The notes: generated by a model not told the origin, from the letters alone. 64,000 nucleotides of DNA from Tenrec ecaudatus (GCF_050624435.1 NC_134537.1:123790086-123854085), one strand, 5' to 3'. Shown: positions 36,069 to 48,416, counted from the first letter of the stretch. Made by a program: numbers and translations.

Positions 36069-36929
36069 TAAATACAGAAACTTAAGAAAACCCGCATGCC
36101 CTCCATGATTATAAGCATCCTTCTATGCTTATGTTGTCATTGTTGCAAACAGCCTGACAGAAAAGGACGCTTTGCCAGGTAGTGAGACACCTGTGATGAG
36201 TGCGGAGAGCAGATAGACCTGCGCTGGTTTTTGTTACCGCGTGGTAAAGTCATCGGCCCTTTATTGTACACCATCCTTTAGTGTTGGTGTGGCTATTGTG
36301 AAAAAAGAAAATGCAATGCGTGTGTGTTTGATGGAGGGGCTTGGGGGCTGTTTGTTATCACAGCTGGGAATTTCAGGGATAGGAGGTGGGGGGGGGTGGG
36401 GGAAGGGAAGCAAGCATTTAAGAATACTAGGTAACTTTTACTTGTTTCTAATCAATAACCTGAAAGTACAGGCTCAGAGGCCAGTCATTGGCTTTTTGGA
36501 GCAAGTTTGCCATTTAAAACAGGTGTGTATTTCTTTTATGTTTATTATCTGCCCCTTTAAAGCAAACTCTGTTAAGTTAGAATCCATTAGCTTTTCATGG
36601 ACAGGCTTGCTTATAAGATGCATGACTAAAGTTAGTGAGATTTGTGCATAATATTTTCTGCTACAAAACCAAACCAAGAACTTCTTTCAAGGCAACTCAA
36701 AGTTGTTGGAAACCTAAGCTCTCTTCAAATCCGTATTGTCTGACAGGCAGTGGTCATTCAGTCCCGAGATATTGCAGGTGGCAGAGTTTTTGTTGAAGGC
36801 CACTCCAGTCTGAGGTGGCCAGGCAGATAAGGTAGAATCACTTTGGCATTCATGCTTGGAGAATAATTGTCAGTGAGTGAGCAGAGTTCATGGGAAGTGG
36901 TGAGTGGTAGAGGTCAGTTTTAGCATTGA
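36069..36929. other. No gene recognised
   Basis: Nothing assignable. Contains a G-rich patch at 36384-36410. Confidence 0.4.
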
Positions 36930-37115
36930 AGACACTCATTCCCATTGCATTGATTCAGAGTTATAACAACCCTACACAGCAGGGAAGAATGGCCCCTGTG
37001 GGTTTCCAAGACTAAACATCTTTCCAGGAGTAAAGCCACCTCTTTCTCCACAGGAGCTGCTGGTGGTTTCAGACTACCTTGTGGTGAGCAGTAGCCCAAC
37101 CGGTAACACAACACC
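36930..37115 (-). mobile_element. AfroSINE
   Basis: Reads tcccattgcattgattcaga, ggcccctgtgggtttccaag, gctggtggtttcagactacc. Confidence 0.85.
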
Positions 37116-37634
37116 ATGTCTTCAAGCTTTGTGAAATAGCCACGCTGTAGCTGGACTGACTGCACTGCAAACATAGGGGAGCTTTCACTAGTGACAGCAA
37201 CTCTGGGGTTGTCATTTTACCACTTGGATCTTCCATAAAATGCTAAGTGCACACACATACGAAATTCTCCTTTTGTCCAAGTCTGGTGGCCAATCATTTG
37301 AAGCAATTGTCCTTATCACAATGAGAAGAGAAAGCTGTCGTGTGATCTGTGCTATATTCATTTTACTGGTTTAATATATATATATGCATATATGCTGATA
37401 TTTCTAAGTTCTTGACAGTGTTGGTAACAGCAGAGTACTCAGTAGATGACACATTTGTGGAAGAAAGAGGGAAGAATCGAGTATATTAGAATCTCTCTTA
37501 TTCCTGAGAGATACCTCATATCCAGTAAACAAAAGATTACCTGGAGATGACTGAGGACTCTCTCCCTGTGCAGCTGGCACCTTTTGCCAGAAATGCGTGT
37601 CATACCTGCAACCTCTTCAACTCTTTGTAGGTCC
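37116..37634. other. No gene recognised
   Basis: Nothing assignable apart from a short TA-rich run near 37375. Confidence 0.4.
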
Positions 37635-37815
37635 AGCATTGTTGATGGGGAGTCACAGTGACCCTATAGGACAGGGTAGAATGCCCCCATACGGTTTTAT
37701 TTCTAAGGCTCAATCCTTAGGGAAGCAGACTGCCACATCTTTCTCCTGCTGAGTCACTCGTGGATTGGAAACGCTAACTGTTGGGTTAGCAGCCTTGCAC
37801 TCAACCACTGCCCTT
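37635..37815 (-). mobile_element. AfroSINE
   Basis: Shows gtgaccctataggacagggt, gccacatctttctcctgctg and gttgggttagcagccttgca. Confidence 0.85.
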
Positions 37816-38689
37816 TCTGACTCACTTCATGAACTCATCGTTGGCGTTCAAGTTTTAAATAAGAATTTACAAGCTATTTTCTACCTAAACCCAAATCATC
37901 TGACCTTCCTCACCCCCACCCCCAAGTTCAACTGGCATTGCCATGGTTCATAATGGCAATGTTTTATGTTAGGGAGTAGCCACTAGAGACTAAAGCTTGT
38001 GAGCAGCTGTCTAAGGTGCCACTATTGGTCTCCCCTCTGGAGGGAAGATGAATGATGAGAATGGAAAGACATATGGGAACAATTAGGCTAATGGACTAAT
38101 GGACTCTAAAAAACCAGGCTCCACAACCGCGAGAGCAGACCTAGATGGTGCCTGGCTGTCACTGTCCACCGCTCTGAAAAGGATCACGGTAGGAGGTCCT
38201 GCAGAGATTGGAAGGAAAATGTGGAGCAGAACTCAAATTATACAAGCGACCTGGCCTACTGATCAGAGACTAGGGGACCCCAAAGACCACGGCCCTCGGT
38301 CACTCTTCAGGTCCGGAGCAGAATGCACTGCCATGTAAGAATAATCAACCATTTAGAATCAGAAAGGCCGTGCTTACTCAAAGACCCTGCTCAGAGGTTA
38401 GGCAAGAGGGAACTCGGGAAGGAAGGCACACGGAGGAGGCTCTGGCGGATGAGAGGGGAAAAAACGGTCACCGGCTGTTGAGTGTGAAGACAGTGACCTG
38501 CTCTGTCAGCCCTCACTGAATTCACTACACAAGAAAAGGGGGGCAAAAGTAGCCCTCCACAAGCTGTTTATTGTTATATTGTAAAATAATCTATAATGCT
38601 TATAGAAACATTGAGAAATACTAAAAGTATAATAATGATACAGAAGTTAAATACATTATATTTTGGTATGTTTTCCCCAATCTTTTTTT
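37816..38689. other. No gene recognised
   Basis: Nothing assignable. Confidence 0.4.
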
Positions 38690-39545
38690 CTTACGCCTTT
38701 AAAAACATTAACAGTTTTATTGACAGGTAATTCACATACTCAACAATGCAAATTGTTTAAATATGTTTAAAAAAGAGACTTATGCTTTTGTCACTACAAT
38801 CAATTTTAGAACATTTTCTTATTCTTGTACTCATTATCATTGACTCCTCATTTCTTCCGCATCCCACCCCTCCCTTCCCCACCATAACCCTAAGAAACTA
38901 TTAATCCAGTTGCTGTTTCTACAGATTTACCTATCCTAAATTACATATAAAGAAAATCATACCATCAACAATAAAACAAAAACCTTAATCCAAGAGAAAG
39001 CAGAAGATATCGAAAACTAAAACAAATTTAGAATAGGTCAAAAGGGAGAACAAATGATAAGGTGTTACATTTAACCTAACTCCATCTGTATTGATCCACT
39101 TTTCAGTGAACACTGTTTTAGAGCAATGCTATTCACAACCTTGTTCAATGGTCTAAAGGGATTCACCAGAGGCTTAATCCATAGGGGGACTCTGCAAATG
39201 GATTTTAGGCTTTCACTGTCATCCATCGCCTTCTGTCAACTGGGTGCTCAGATTTTAAGCTCTAATATAGTTCCCTCCTCTGGTCCTGGACAATCCTTGA
39301 GTCACACAGGCTGATGTGCTTCACATAGACGATACATCACATAGATGGCTTGTTTTGATATAAGCCTTTAAGATCCCAGATGCTATTTTTTTCCTGATAG
39401 CGGGGCACTCACCCTTTGCTATAGCCCCATATCTTCAGTGATCTCCTTGTGTGGGCAAGTATCAATTAGGACCACTTCATAAGAACTAATTGTTCTGAGA
39501 TTAGGTCCTACAATTAAGTGGAGACTCAAAACCCACTCATATAGC
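38690..39545 (-). mobile_element. L1-derived sequence, probably two copies
   Basis: Old L1 3' UTR order on the left (acagttttattgacaggtaa, aactattaatccagttgctg). To the right is a diverged piece of the Afrotherian L1 3' UTR (taagcctttaagatcccaga, about 39361). The junction is unclear. Confidence 0.65.
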
Positions 39546-40405
39546 TATGGTTTATATATGTTCCTGGTCTGCTTTAGAGACCTCATCATCATTTTATTGG
39601 GAAACATTATAAATAATCCCCCGTGGGACATATGGAAGATAAACTCCTCTAAGTTACACTGTGAACATTTTATCATGGTGTTTTCATACACTGAATGCTG
39701 CAATTCATTTGTGTACCTTTCTTCTGATCCTTAGATATTGAAGAACAAATGATCCTATCAGAACAATTCTGAGGTATTCCTCATTTTAAACCATTTATTT
39801 CAATGTTCATTGTTGTTGAAGGTATATGCGGCAGGGTCCTCACCATTCAGTAATTTCTCTGTATACATTTTAGGGCAATGATGACACTCACAGTCGTGCC
39901 GCTTCTGCGGCCTTTACTGAATGGAGCCTCTCCCATTCAGGTAGACTCTCTGCCCCCCAATGCCTCTGAACTAACCCGCGGAGTTGCTGTGGTCAGTTCG
40001 ATCCCCTACAGACAATTCTCTGAGAGTGCGCCGTGCTCGAGGCAGGCCTTGAGGGCGTACTTAGTGAGGGTTGCCACCAGTGGGTCATGGTTTGGCTCAA
40101 AGAAGACTTCAGGAGCTACTTCAAGGGCCTGTGCTCATTCCCATCAGAGCAAACTTGGTAACGTCTTCTGCTTTCAAGCGGTTGAGATTAATAATGGTGT
40201 AAGTTATTTTGAATAATGGGAGTGGACCTTGGGGTTCATGTGTGCTAGCCCACAGGGGCTGAAGTAAGGCTTTTGTGACTTGGGAAGACAATTAGAAAGG
40301 TTGGATGCCTTTGGTACCATGTCCTGAGAGTGATTTACTAAGCATCTGAGAAACGCTGTATTATCTGTCCATTTTTCTATATGTGACACCCACGCAGCCA
40401 ATTGC
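39546..40405. other. No gene recognised
   Basis: Contains a 112-codon frame (39878-40216, plus) with no recognisable domain. Confidence 0.4.
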
Positions 40406-40407
40406 CA

Positions 40408-40605
40408 AAACCAAGTCTACCTGTGGAGTCATTTCCAACTCGTAGCCACCCTAAGAGGCAAAGAAGAACTTCTCTGGGTTTTCTGAGACTGATTTTCGTG
40501 GAAGCAGACTTCCTCTTTCTCCCTCAGAGCGGCTGGTCGACTCCAACCACAGACCTTTGGGTTCGCAGCTGGCGCTTTGACCACTGCACCACCAGTGGCC
40601 CAAGT
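40408..40605 (-). mobile_element. AfroSINE
   Basis: Full-length-like: tctacctgtggagtcatttc, ctttctccctcagagcggct and gaccactgcaccaccagtgg at the tRNA-like head. Confidence 0.9.
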
Positions 40606-40789
40606 ACCCTGAGCTTTATGTGTTCCTTTATTAACCAGAGGTAAGAGAGAGCTGCTGCAGAAACTAGGTTCTCCCCTAAGGTCCAACCATGAACTATCAC
40701 ATTTGGTGGTGGTGTTGGCCAACAGTGGGCCACCAAGGCCTGAGCTCAGAAGCATCGGAACATGATCGATGATGATAAGTTAACAGTGC

Positions 40790-41602
40790 GATGGAGCCCA
40801 GCTGTCAAAAGATAGAGTGTCTGGGGTCTTAAAGGCTTGAAGGTGAGCAAGTGGCCATCTAGCTGAGAAGCAACAAAGCCCACATGGAAGAAGCACACCA
40901 GCCTGTGTTATCACAAGGTGTTGAAGGGATCAGGTATCAGGCATCAAAGAACAAAAAACCCAAATCATTGTGAATGAGGGGGAGTGCAGAGTGTGGACCT
41001 AAGACCCATCTGTAGGCAGTAGGACATCCCCTTACAGAAGGGTCACGGGGAGGAGATGATCCAGTCAGGGTGCAGTATAGCAATGATGAAACACAACTTT
41101 CCTCTAGTTCCTAAATGTTTCCTGTCCCCCTGCCCCCACTATCATGATCCCAGTTCTAGCTTACAAATCTGGCTAGATCAGAGGATGTACACTAGTACAG
41201 ATAGGAACTGGAAACACAGGGAATTCAGGACAGATGAACCCTTCAGGACCAGTGCTGAGAGTGGCAATACCGGGAGGGTGTAGGGAGGGTGGGGTGGAAA
41301 GGGGAAACTGATTACAAGGATCTACATATAAGCTCCACCCTGGGGGGCAGACAACAGAAAAGTGGGTGAAGGGAGATGTCAGACAGTGTAAGAAATGACA
41401 GAATAATAATTTGTAAATTATCAAGGGTTCATGAGGGAAGGGGTGTGGGGAGGGGGAGAAAATGAGCTGATACCAAGGGCTCAAGCAGAAAGCAAATGTT
41501 TTGAGAATGATGATGGCAACAAATGTATAAATGTGCTTGACACAATGGATGGGTGGATGGAGAGTTGTACGAGCCCCCAATAAAATGATTTTTTAAAAAA
41601 AG
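40790..41602 (+). mobile_element. L1 LINE 3' UTR copy with target duplication
   Basis: Plus-sense family 3' UTR: gtcttaaaggcttgaaggtg, then a purine/G-rich tract, ending gagcccccaataaaatgatt plus an A-rich tail. It is bounded by the perfect 12-bp repeat agttaacagtgc at 40778-40789 and 41603-41614. The insertion is 813 bp, 5' truncated. AATAAA near 41579 is its polyadenylation signal. Confidence 0.95.
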
Positions 41603-41674
41603 AGTTAACAGTGCAAGACCCTATTCTTAGTGTTCTAGGACTGTTGACTCTGTTAATTTCCCCCACAACCTGGA

Positions 41675-41785
41675 CATATAGGTCCTACTAGTAACCACAT
41701 TGTACAAAAGAGATGCACAAAGCTTCAGTTGCCCAAACCAGAATCTGAACCGAAGGCAGTCTGGCTTCAGGGCCTCATGCTGTTC
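41675..41785 (-). mobile_element. MIR relic
   Basis: Antisense MIR order: ttgtacaaaagagatgcaca, then accgaaggcagtctggcttc. Confidence 0.65.
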
Positions 41786-43060
41786 ATCAGTTGGCTGAGC
41801 TTGCCTCTGGGGGCGGAGAAGGCCCCAGAGGGCCTGGGAAGTTCCAGGTGATCCAGGTGACTGCTCCGTCGGCGTCTCCTCTCCTTGATGTCCTGTCTCG
41901 TTTCCCCTGTGTCTCCCACAGTCCCTTTGCCTCCCCAGAGTGCTGCAGCAGGCAGCACGTGTGTGATTCAGCCGGATTGGGCGTGTGGTGAGAGGTCGTT
42001 TCTGCGCAGCCACCGCTTGCTAGAGACTGTGGTGTGTGAAAGTGTAAAAGGCATTCCCTGCCCTGGAAGTTGGTCTCGTAAGATGGACTGCGCTAATAAT
42101 AAAGTCTTGGAGAACAGTAGAAGCACATGAATAATGCATCAAGTGTGCCAAAGGAAGAGCGTGTGTTTGCTGGGTGGGAGCAGGTACTGAGGCTCCCAGA
42201 TCATGGTGCAGCCTTGCTCCTAGAAGCAGGAGACTGCAGACCTGGCCATGGCACTGAGGTTGATTTTTAGATGCCTATCTCAGGCCTGCTCAGAATGTTC
42301 CGGGCCACGGAGAGAAGTTTTCAGAGACAACATGCTAGAACTGTGAATTTGGGAAATCCACGGGGCCCTTTCCACAATGGAACTTTAGGCAGAACGCCAA
42401 TATACACAGGAAGTAACTAAACCAGATACTCTGGTTCATCCAGGAGGAGGTGGGCATCCCAGGCCACACCGTTTGCTTCCTTTCTGTCCCTGGTTGCCTC
42501 TAAGGCACTTCAGAGCCACCCAGGCTGCCTGGATTACTGCTCGAAACAACCCTCTCATTTTACAAATGAAATACTGTGGTCACTTAGAGATGGAGTGACT
42601 TAGCCAAGGTTATGCAACTCCTCTTCCCCTTGGCCATGGTACTTGTCATGAAGCACAGCAGTGTCGTTTGTTCCTGGTCCCTGGGCCTGTTCGAGGAACT
42701 TCTGCCCCTCCGTGCTGCCCTTGATTTGTGCCCTGAAATCCAGTTAGTCATCCTGTTCTGCTTCGTCTCACTTGCTGTATAGTGTTGCCCAACACACACA
42801 CACACCACCACCACCACCACCCCCCTCTCTGCCTTTCGTTCTCAGTATGACCACACGGATCCAGACTCTGTCACCTCCAGCTTCGACAAGGAAGGCCCTG
42901 GGTTTAGTTTCCTGGGTTTGTGTTGTTGTAAAGGGGATGAGAGCAGATGATTCAGTTACCTACAGCAGACCTCTTTAACAAGCGTCTCCACTGCTCGGAA
43001 GCCTTCCAGGGCTTCCTCCCATGGGAAGGCTCCAGATCTGTGTTTCGCTCAGCTGTTGGG
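41786..43060. other. No gene; MIR piece near 42.57 kb
   Basis: An antisense MIR core (ctctcattttacaaatgaaa, gacttagccaaggttatgca) lies at 42540-42622. An AC/ACC simple run lies at 42791-42820. The rest is unassigned. Confidence 0.5.
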
Positions 43061-43064
43061 CTTC

Positions 43065-43240
43065 TTGTGGCACTCTGGGGTCACACGGGGGTTTGCAAAC
43101 CATGAGGCCAGCAGTTTGAAACCTCCAGCTTCTCTGCAGAAAGATGTGGCTCTCATGCTCCCATAAGATTTTCAGCCTCGGAAACCCAATAGGTGCCCGT
43201 GGGTTCGCTGTGAGTCAGGATCAGTGGGTTTTTAAGGTCA
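43065..43240 (+). mobile_element. AfroSINE
   Basis: Reads aggccagcagtttgaaacct, cagaaagatgtggctctcat, tcgctgtgagtcaggatcag. Confidence 0.88.
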
Positions 43241-43308
43241 GGACCTTCAGTGGGCTAATTCCAGCGTGCAGTTGCCCAGCCCAACCCAGCCCACACTGTC
43301 ACTTAGTG

Positions 43309-43523
43309 CAGGGTGTCAAACTGGTCGCAAGCGGCCCTCAAGGTAATTTTTTGTGGCCCATGATGCTCTGAAATAAAATGAAAATAGAAAAAATTGTTAT
43401 GAATAGAGTAGCGCTTAGGGTAGATCGAGGCAATACCGTACACACAATTCCCTCGTTACATTTTATTTCAGAGCATCATGGACCACAAAAAATTACTCGG
43501 GGGCCACCAGTTTGCCACCCCTG
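43309..43523. mobile_element. Palindromic hAT-like nonautonomous DNA transposon
   Basis: A 215-bp element with long inverted arms. The left arm starts cagggtgtcaaactggtcgc and the right arm ends ggccaccagtttgccacccctg, its complement. The arms pair over about 65 bp: the left reaches tgctctgaaataaaatg and the right begins cattttatttcagagca. The CAGGG-type ends with a gtcaaactgg-like start are typical of hAT elements. No transposase lies inside. The 8-bp flanks acttagtg and acagtggg match poorly, so the target duplication is unproven. Confidence 0.85.
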
Positions 43524-43929
43524 ACAGTGGGATTTTTATAAAACCAACTCTGGTGGCCTAGGGTCCAATGGTCTCTGTATTCCAACACTCCATCCATGAG
43601 TTCTCTCTTCTGCTTGATTGACCGTCCTAAGTCCTGGAAGGGCCTCCTGGGCCCCACGGGCCGCCAACCCTCTCTGGGACGGCATTTCTCATTCCACTTC
43701 TGTTTCTCCTAGCCAGGCAGCTCTGTGGCACCTTTCCTAAAGTGACCTTCACCTTTCTCATACTCCAAATACTCACTGGAACCCTAGGCTGACATTCAGC
43801 GGGAACACACCGATCCCTCCCCGCAGTCCAGAAGCTGAAGGGTAAACCCAGCCCACGAAACGATCTCCTGAACCTTGTTCTGGCACATTGGCCTGTGTCT
43901 TTCCTGATTGGTTGATGCCTGGCCATGTT
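43524..43929. other. No gene recognised
   Basis: Nothing assignable. Confidence 0.4.
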
Positions 43930-44200
43930 GTGTTAGCTCCATTGAGCTGACTCCTCCTCCCGGCAACCTTGTGTACATCAGAGTGAACCAGTACCAGTCC
44001 TGGGTCCTCGTGGTTGCCAGAGTGATTGACTCCATTGTTGCGTCTGTTGTGCCAGTCTGCCTCATTGAGGGTCTCCTTAGCCCTTGTTGGCCCTCTACTT
44101 CCCCAAGCATGACGTTCTCCCCCAGCAACTGATCCCTCCTGACGATGAGCCCCAAACTAGTGGGCCAGACAGTGGAAGGTTGGCCACACTGGTTATTTCC
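43930..44200 (-). mobile_element. RTE LINE 3' fragment
   Basis: The order ccttgtgtacatcagagtga, attgactccattgttgcgtc and cttccccaagcatgacgttc matches the other RTE copies. The minus frame carries VRRDQLLGENVMLGEVEG. Confidence 0.82.
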
Positions 44201-44317
44201 TATTTCAAATAGCATGCCTGCCTCCGTTCTTCATCTGCCTTTTCATATATGAATATCATGTGTCCCCGAATGGGCACCCACGCGGTAGTCTTTAAGTTTT
44301 GGCACAGACCTCTCATG

Positions 44318-44520
44318 AACGAAACCCAGTTCGCTGCCATCCAGTTGATTCTGGCTCATAGTGACCCTATAGGACAGGGTGGTGTGCCCCTGTGGGTTTC
44401 CAAGACTGCGAATCTTTACAATAAAGCCTCATCTTTCTTCATCAGAGTGGCTGGTAGTTTTGAACTGCTGTCCTTGTGTTTAGCAGCCAATGTGTGACCC
44501 ATTATGCTATGAAAGCCCCT
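44318..44520 (-). mobile_element. AfroSINE
   Basis: Well preserved: gttcgctgccatccagttga, gtgaccctataggacagggt, gtagttttgaactgctgtcc. Confidence 0.92.
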
Positions 44521-44579
44521 TATAAGAGACCAGGTTATTGTTTTGTCTGTGTTATATTTTAAATGCATTCCAGGTTTGC

Positions 44580-46507
44580 ATTTTCCCATATTACATATAG
44601 ATTTTTTCCCTCTCTCTTTTTATTCAACCTTTTGTTTTCTTTTTGTCTCCGTTATTGTTGGTTTTGCCTACCAATGTCTGGTAGGCATGTGAAGCAAGCC
44701 TGAGGAGAATGCAGTGGGACCAAAGGTTCTGGAGGGACTTAGGGGGAGGAGGAGGCAGGGGAAGGGAGTGGTGAGCAAATAACACCATAGGCAGGGGAAT
44801 AACTAGGGAATTAAAATCTACAATGAAGAGGGCATAGAGCTCCTGGGGGTCTTGGAGCAACAGCAATCTGAGAGGAATTACTAAGATGCAGAAGAAGGGC
44901 AAGTGTGATAGTGTGTGCATTAGTCTGAGTAGACTAGAGAAACAAATTCATGGACACTCATATGTATATAAGCGAGAACTTTATATCAAGAGCAATTATA
45001 CATTAAGAAAACATCCCAGCCCAGTCCAGATCAATTCCATAGGTCTGATATTACCTCCATGATGATACTAGTCCATAAATTCCTCATTAGACTCATGAAG
45101 CCATGCAATGACGCCGAATGCAGGAAGATAATAGGCCAGTGGGTGGAAAGTTTTGTTTATCCAGTGGCAGTGGAAACATCTCAGCGCTGGCATGGGTCTC
45201 CATGTAGCTCCTTTAGCTCTAGATCCCTAGCTCCATCACTGTAGTTCCATTTGGCTTGTCAACAGGAATGTCTCGAAGGGAGTCTGTGTGTATCTGGCCT
45301 CCAGTGAGCTATTTATCTCTGTGGCACCTCCAAATGAGATCATCGATCTGCGACCTGATTGACAGGCTAGACTCCACCACTTTTGCAAATTGATACGAGA
45401 TCATGTAACTACCACAGTGGGGCAGGAGAAAGGTAAAAGGAAATAGAAGCACAATCTAGGAAGCTAAGGTGTGAACATAGATGTGTACATATATAAATAC
45501 ATTAATTCTTAAAAATAGAGGAATTGGCCTATGTACATATATTTATATGGCAATACACCGAGGGAGTGGACAGACTTTGAGTCTCTGTTGAAGCCCTGCC
45601 TCAATGCAAGAGCACTTTGTTCTAACAACTTGACATTCTGTGATGCTCACCCTCCGGGCACCATTGCGGAGGACAAAATGGTACATACGCAAATGTGGTA
45701 AAGAAAGCGGATGGTGCCCGGCTATTAAAAGATCTAGCATCTGGGCTCTTAAAGGCTTGAAGATAAACAAGCGGCCATCTAGCAGAGAAGCAACAAGCCC
45801 ACATGGAAGAAGCACACCAGCCTGTGTGATCATGAGGTGCCGATGAGATTGGGTAACAGGCATCAGAAGACCCAAACCAGACAGACAAAAAAACATTGAC
45901 AATAGGCGATTGGAGCAGAGACCCCAAATCCTTCTGTAGACAATGAGACATCCCCTCACAGAAGGCTCTCGAGGAGATGAGTCAACCAGGGCGCAGTGTA
46001 GCACCAGTGAGACACACAGTATTCTTCTGGCTTCCTCACCCTCCACTCTCATGACCCCAGTCCGTTCACTGAGGGCTTGGCCGGAGCATGTATGCAGGTA
46101 CAGATAAGAGGCAAGAGTTCACAACACACAGAACCCAGGATCCAGGAACAGGAATGGGAATAGCAATACCAGGAGGGGAGAAGGGAGGGGAGGAAGGGGA
46201 AACCAATTGTAGTGATCGACACATAACCCTACCCAACCCCCAACCCCAGGGGGATGAACAACAGAAACTGGGCGGTCGGGGAGTGGGGGTGGTAAGGGAG
46301 ACAGTGGTCTGTGTAAGATATGAAGACATAATTTATCAAAGGGTCACGGGGCAGTGGGGGGGGGGAAGATGATACCAAGGGTTCAAATAAAAATGTTTAG
46401 AAAATGATGGCAATATATGCACAAATATGCTTGATACAATTGATAAAAGGATTTCTATAAGAGCTGTAAAAGCTCCCCATAAAATGATCTTTTAATTAAA
46501 AAAAAAG
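44580..46507 (+). mobile_element. L1 LINE long 3' UTR, split by an LTR
   Basis: Two parts, 44580-44915 and 45417-46507, read continuously once the LTR is removed. They correspond in sense orientation to the antisense copy at 16.2-17.8 kb. The right part carries gcttgaagataaacaagcgg and tgatcatgaggtgccgatga, and ends ccccataaaatgatctttta plus A10. No ORF is present over about 1.4 kb of element. Confidence 0.88.
44916..45416 (-). mobile_element. Solo LTR, five-copy family, copy 5
   Basis: A 501-bp LTR from TGCATTAGTC to TACCACA. The flanks gtgtg (44911-44915) and gtggg (45417-45421) agree at four of five bases. It interrupts a young L1 3' UTR. Confidence 0.88.
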
Positions 46508-47561
46508 AGGCCTGGGTTTTATCGCGAAGACCAGGGCATTAAACATTTCCAGATTGGAGCCTGTGCGTATGGTGTTAAGCCTCGGGTTTATGAGCAGTTC
46601 TGTGGCTGCCAGCCCTTTCTGTGCAGTTCAGAAAGCCGGAGCAACAGCTGGCGGAGGGCTTTTGAGGAGGTGGCATGGAAAGAGATGAGTGTCCAATTCT
46701 AGATACTCTTGTGTAACTGTGTTCTGCATAGACTTGGTTGACCTGGTCTTCCTATGTCCTATCAAATCTTGTTTCGGTGCCACTAGTGGAATTGACCAAT
46801 AGCCGATTGTTCTTTCTGTTGGACAGTTACCCACCCACATTATGCCTCAGGTCAACTTCGGCGGTGTCCCAGAGTACGCAGCTTGCAGCGACTTCTGCCT
46901 ATCAAGCAGTTCACCCAACTACCTCCCAGAGAACGGAACCTTTGCAAGTACCTCACAAAGGTCCCATTCTTTGTGAGGTGCTTGGTTGAACTCAGAGCTG
47001 TACCCCAGAGGGGTGTGGCTTACAGTTAGAATCTGAGGACAGTACTGTTCTAGTGTGCCCCCCTGACACAAGACAGAGACAGGCACCCCTCGTGCCAGGA
47101 GTGCAGGAAGCTGAAGGTCTTAGCCCTCAGGCCCCCGGGGCTGAAGCTGTGGAGTCCCCAAAACAGACCTCAGCTGAGGCAGTTCCATAGCTTGGCGTGG
47201 CCCCAAGGCCTTGTTCTCCTTCCTCTAGAACTGAATACGTGTCTATTTGACCTCTCACCCCAGGATGATTCACTCTCGTCTGTGACGCCCTGCCCTCTGT
47301 GGCATGTTGCTTATCCTCAGGAGGTGATGTGGAACGTCTCGGTCTTTTTCCTTGATGCTGTAGTCACTTTGTGGGCTTCAGCAGACACTGGTTGGCCTGC
47401 TGGGTGTGGCAAAGTTCACAGAGGGTTCCAGAGAGGTATGGAGACTCTATCTAACTAAGTAGGTGACCACAGCAGCTCCAGGTATGCTTAGGAGAGCCAC
47501 CAAAATGAGGTCTGTCTCCCTCAGGAGTGGGCCAGACCATCCATTAGGGCACAGTGTTAGA
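46508..47561. other. No gene recognised
   Basis: Unique-looking, moderately GC-rich. Small frames lack features. Confidence 0.4.
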
Positions 47562-47772
47562 AACACAAAACAAAGCTTACTGCCACTGAGTCAATGCTGA
47601 CTCATCGTGACCATATAGGACAGGGTAGAACTGCCCCCTTTGAGTTTCCAAGACTGTAACTGTTTATGAGATAAGAAAGCCCTGCTTTTCTTCCTCGGAG
47701 TGACTGGTGGTTTCCAGCTGCTGACCTAGCGGATTGCAGCCCAATGTAGAACCACGACACCACTAGGGCTCC
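47562..47772 (-). mobile_element. AfroSINE
   Basis: Complete: gcttactgccactgagtcaa, tataggacagggtagaactg, caccactagggctcc. Confidence 0.92.
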
Positions 47773-48249
47773 AGGGTACCATATAGAAATATTAATATAG
47801 AATATTTTAAATTTCTATAGGTCGTTATTTTTAGCTATCTTTAAAAGATTCCTATATGAATTTTATAATATTCAGAAAATAGTGGAACAGTAACAAGTAC
47901 ATAATTTATTTCTTTGTGTACTTGCACGTTAGGTATATATTTATTTATTTATATTGGGGAAGTAGTATTAAAAATACAGAGAAGCAGAACATTTTCGCCG
48001 CCTTCTCCACCACCAAGGGAGACGCCCAATGCCATTTTTTAAAAGAACAGAACTCGGGATGTCAGTCAAAGGGAAACAGAAACTGTTCTCTGAAACTAAG
48101 TGTGATTCACATCAAAATTGGTTTCCAAGTTCAGCGTAAATCTAGAGTACATTTTACCTTTGGACCCTAAACTTGACAACGTGGAAGTCTCATTTGGACC
48201 CGGAGTTTTGTTTTGTTTCTGGGGTTTGTTAAGTCACATGTACCGGGAA
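47773..48249. other. No gene recognised
   Basis: AT-rich sequence. Nothing assignable. Confidence 0.4.
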
Positions 48250-48345
48250 AGGAGTCCAGGGGTGCCTGGGTTGAATGGGCCGTTCTACTCTATCCTGTTA
48301 CAGGCTCACCATGAGTCAGGATCAGTTGGATAGCAGTGAGTTCTT
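48250..48345 (+). mobile_element. AfroSINE 3' fragment
   Basis: Shows gggccgttctactctatcct and caccatgagtcaggatcagt. Confidence 0.7.
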
Positions 48346-48416
48346 CTAGGCTGGGGGTGGGGTGGGGGGGTGGTGTGAGTTCTTCTAGGCTGGGGGTGGG
48401 GTGGGGGGTGATGTTA
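48336..48416 (+). repeat. Duplicated G-rich unit
   Basis: A unit of about 40 bp starting gagttcttctaggctggggg occurs twice (from about 48339 and 48379). Each ends in several G runs. Confidence 0.9.
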
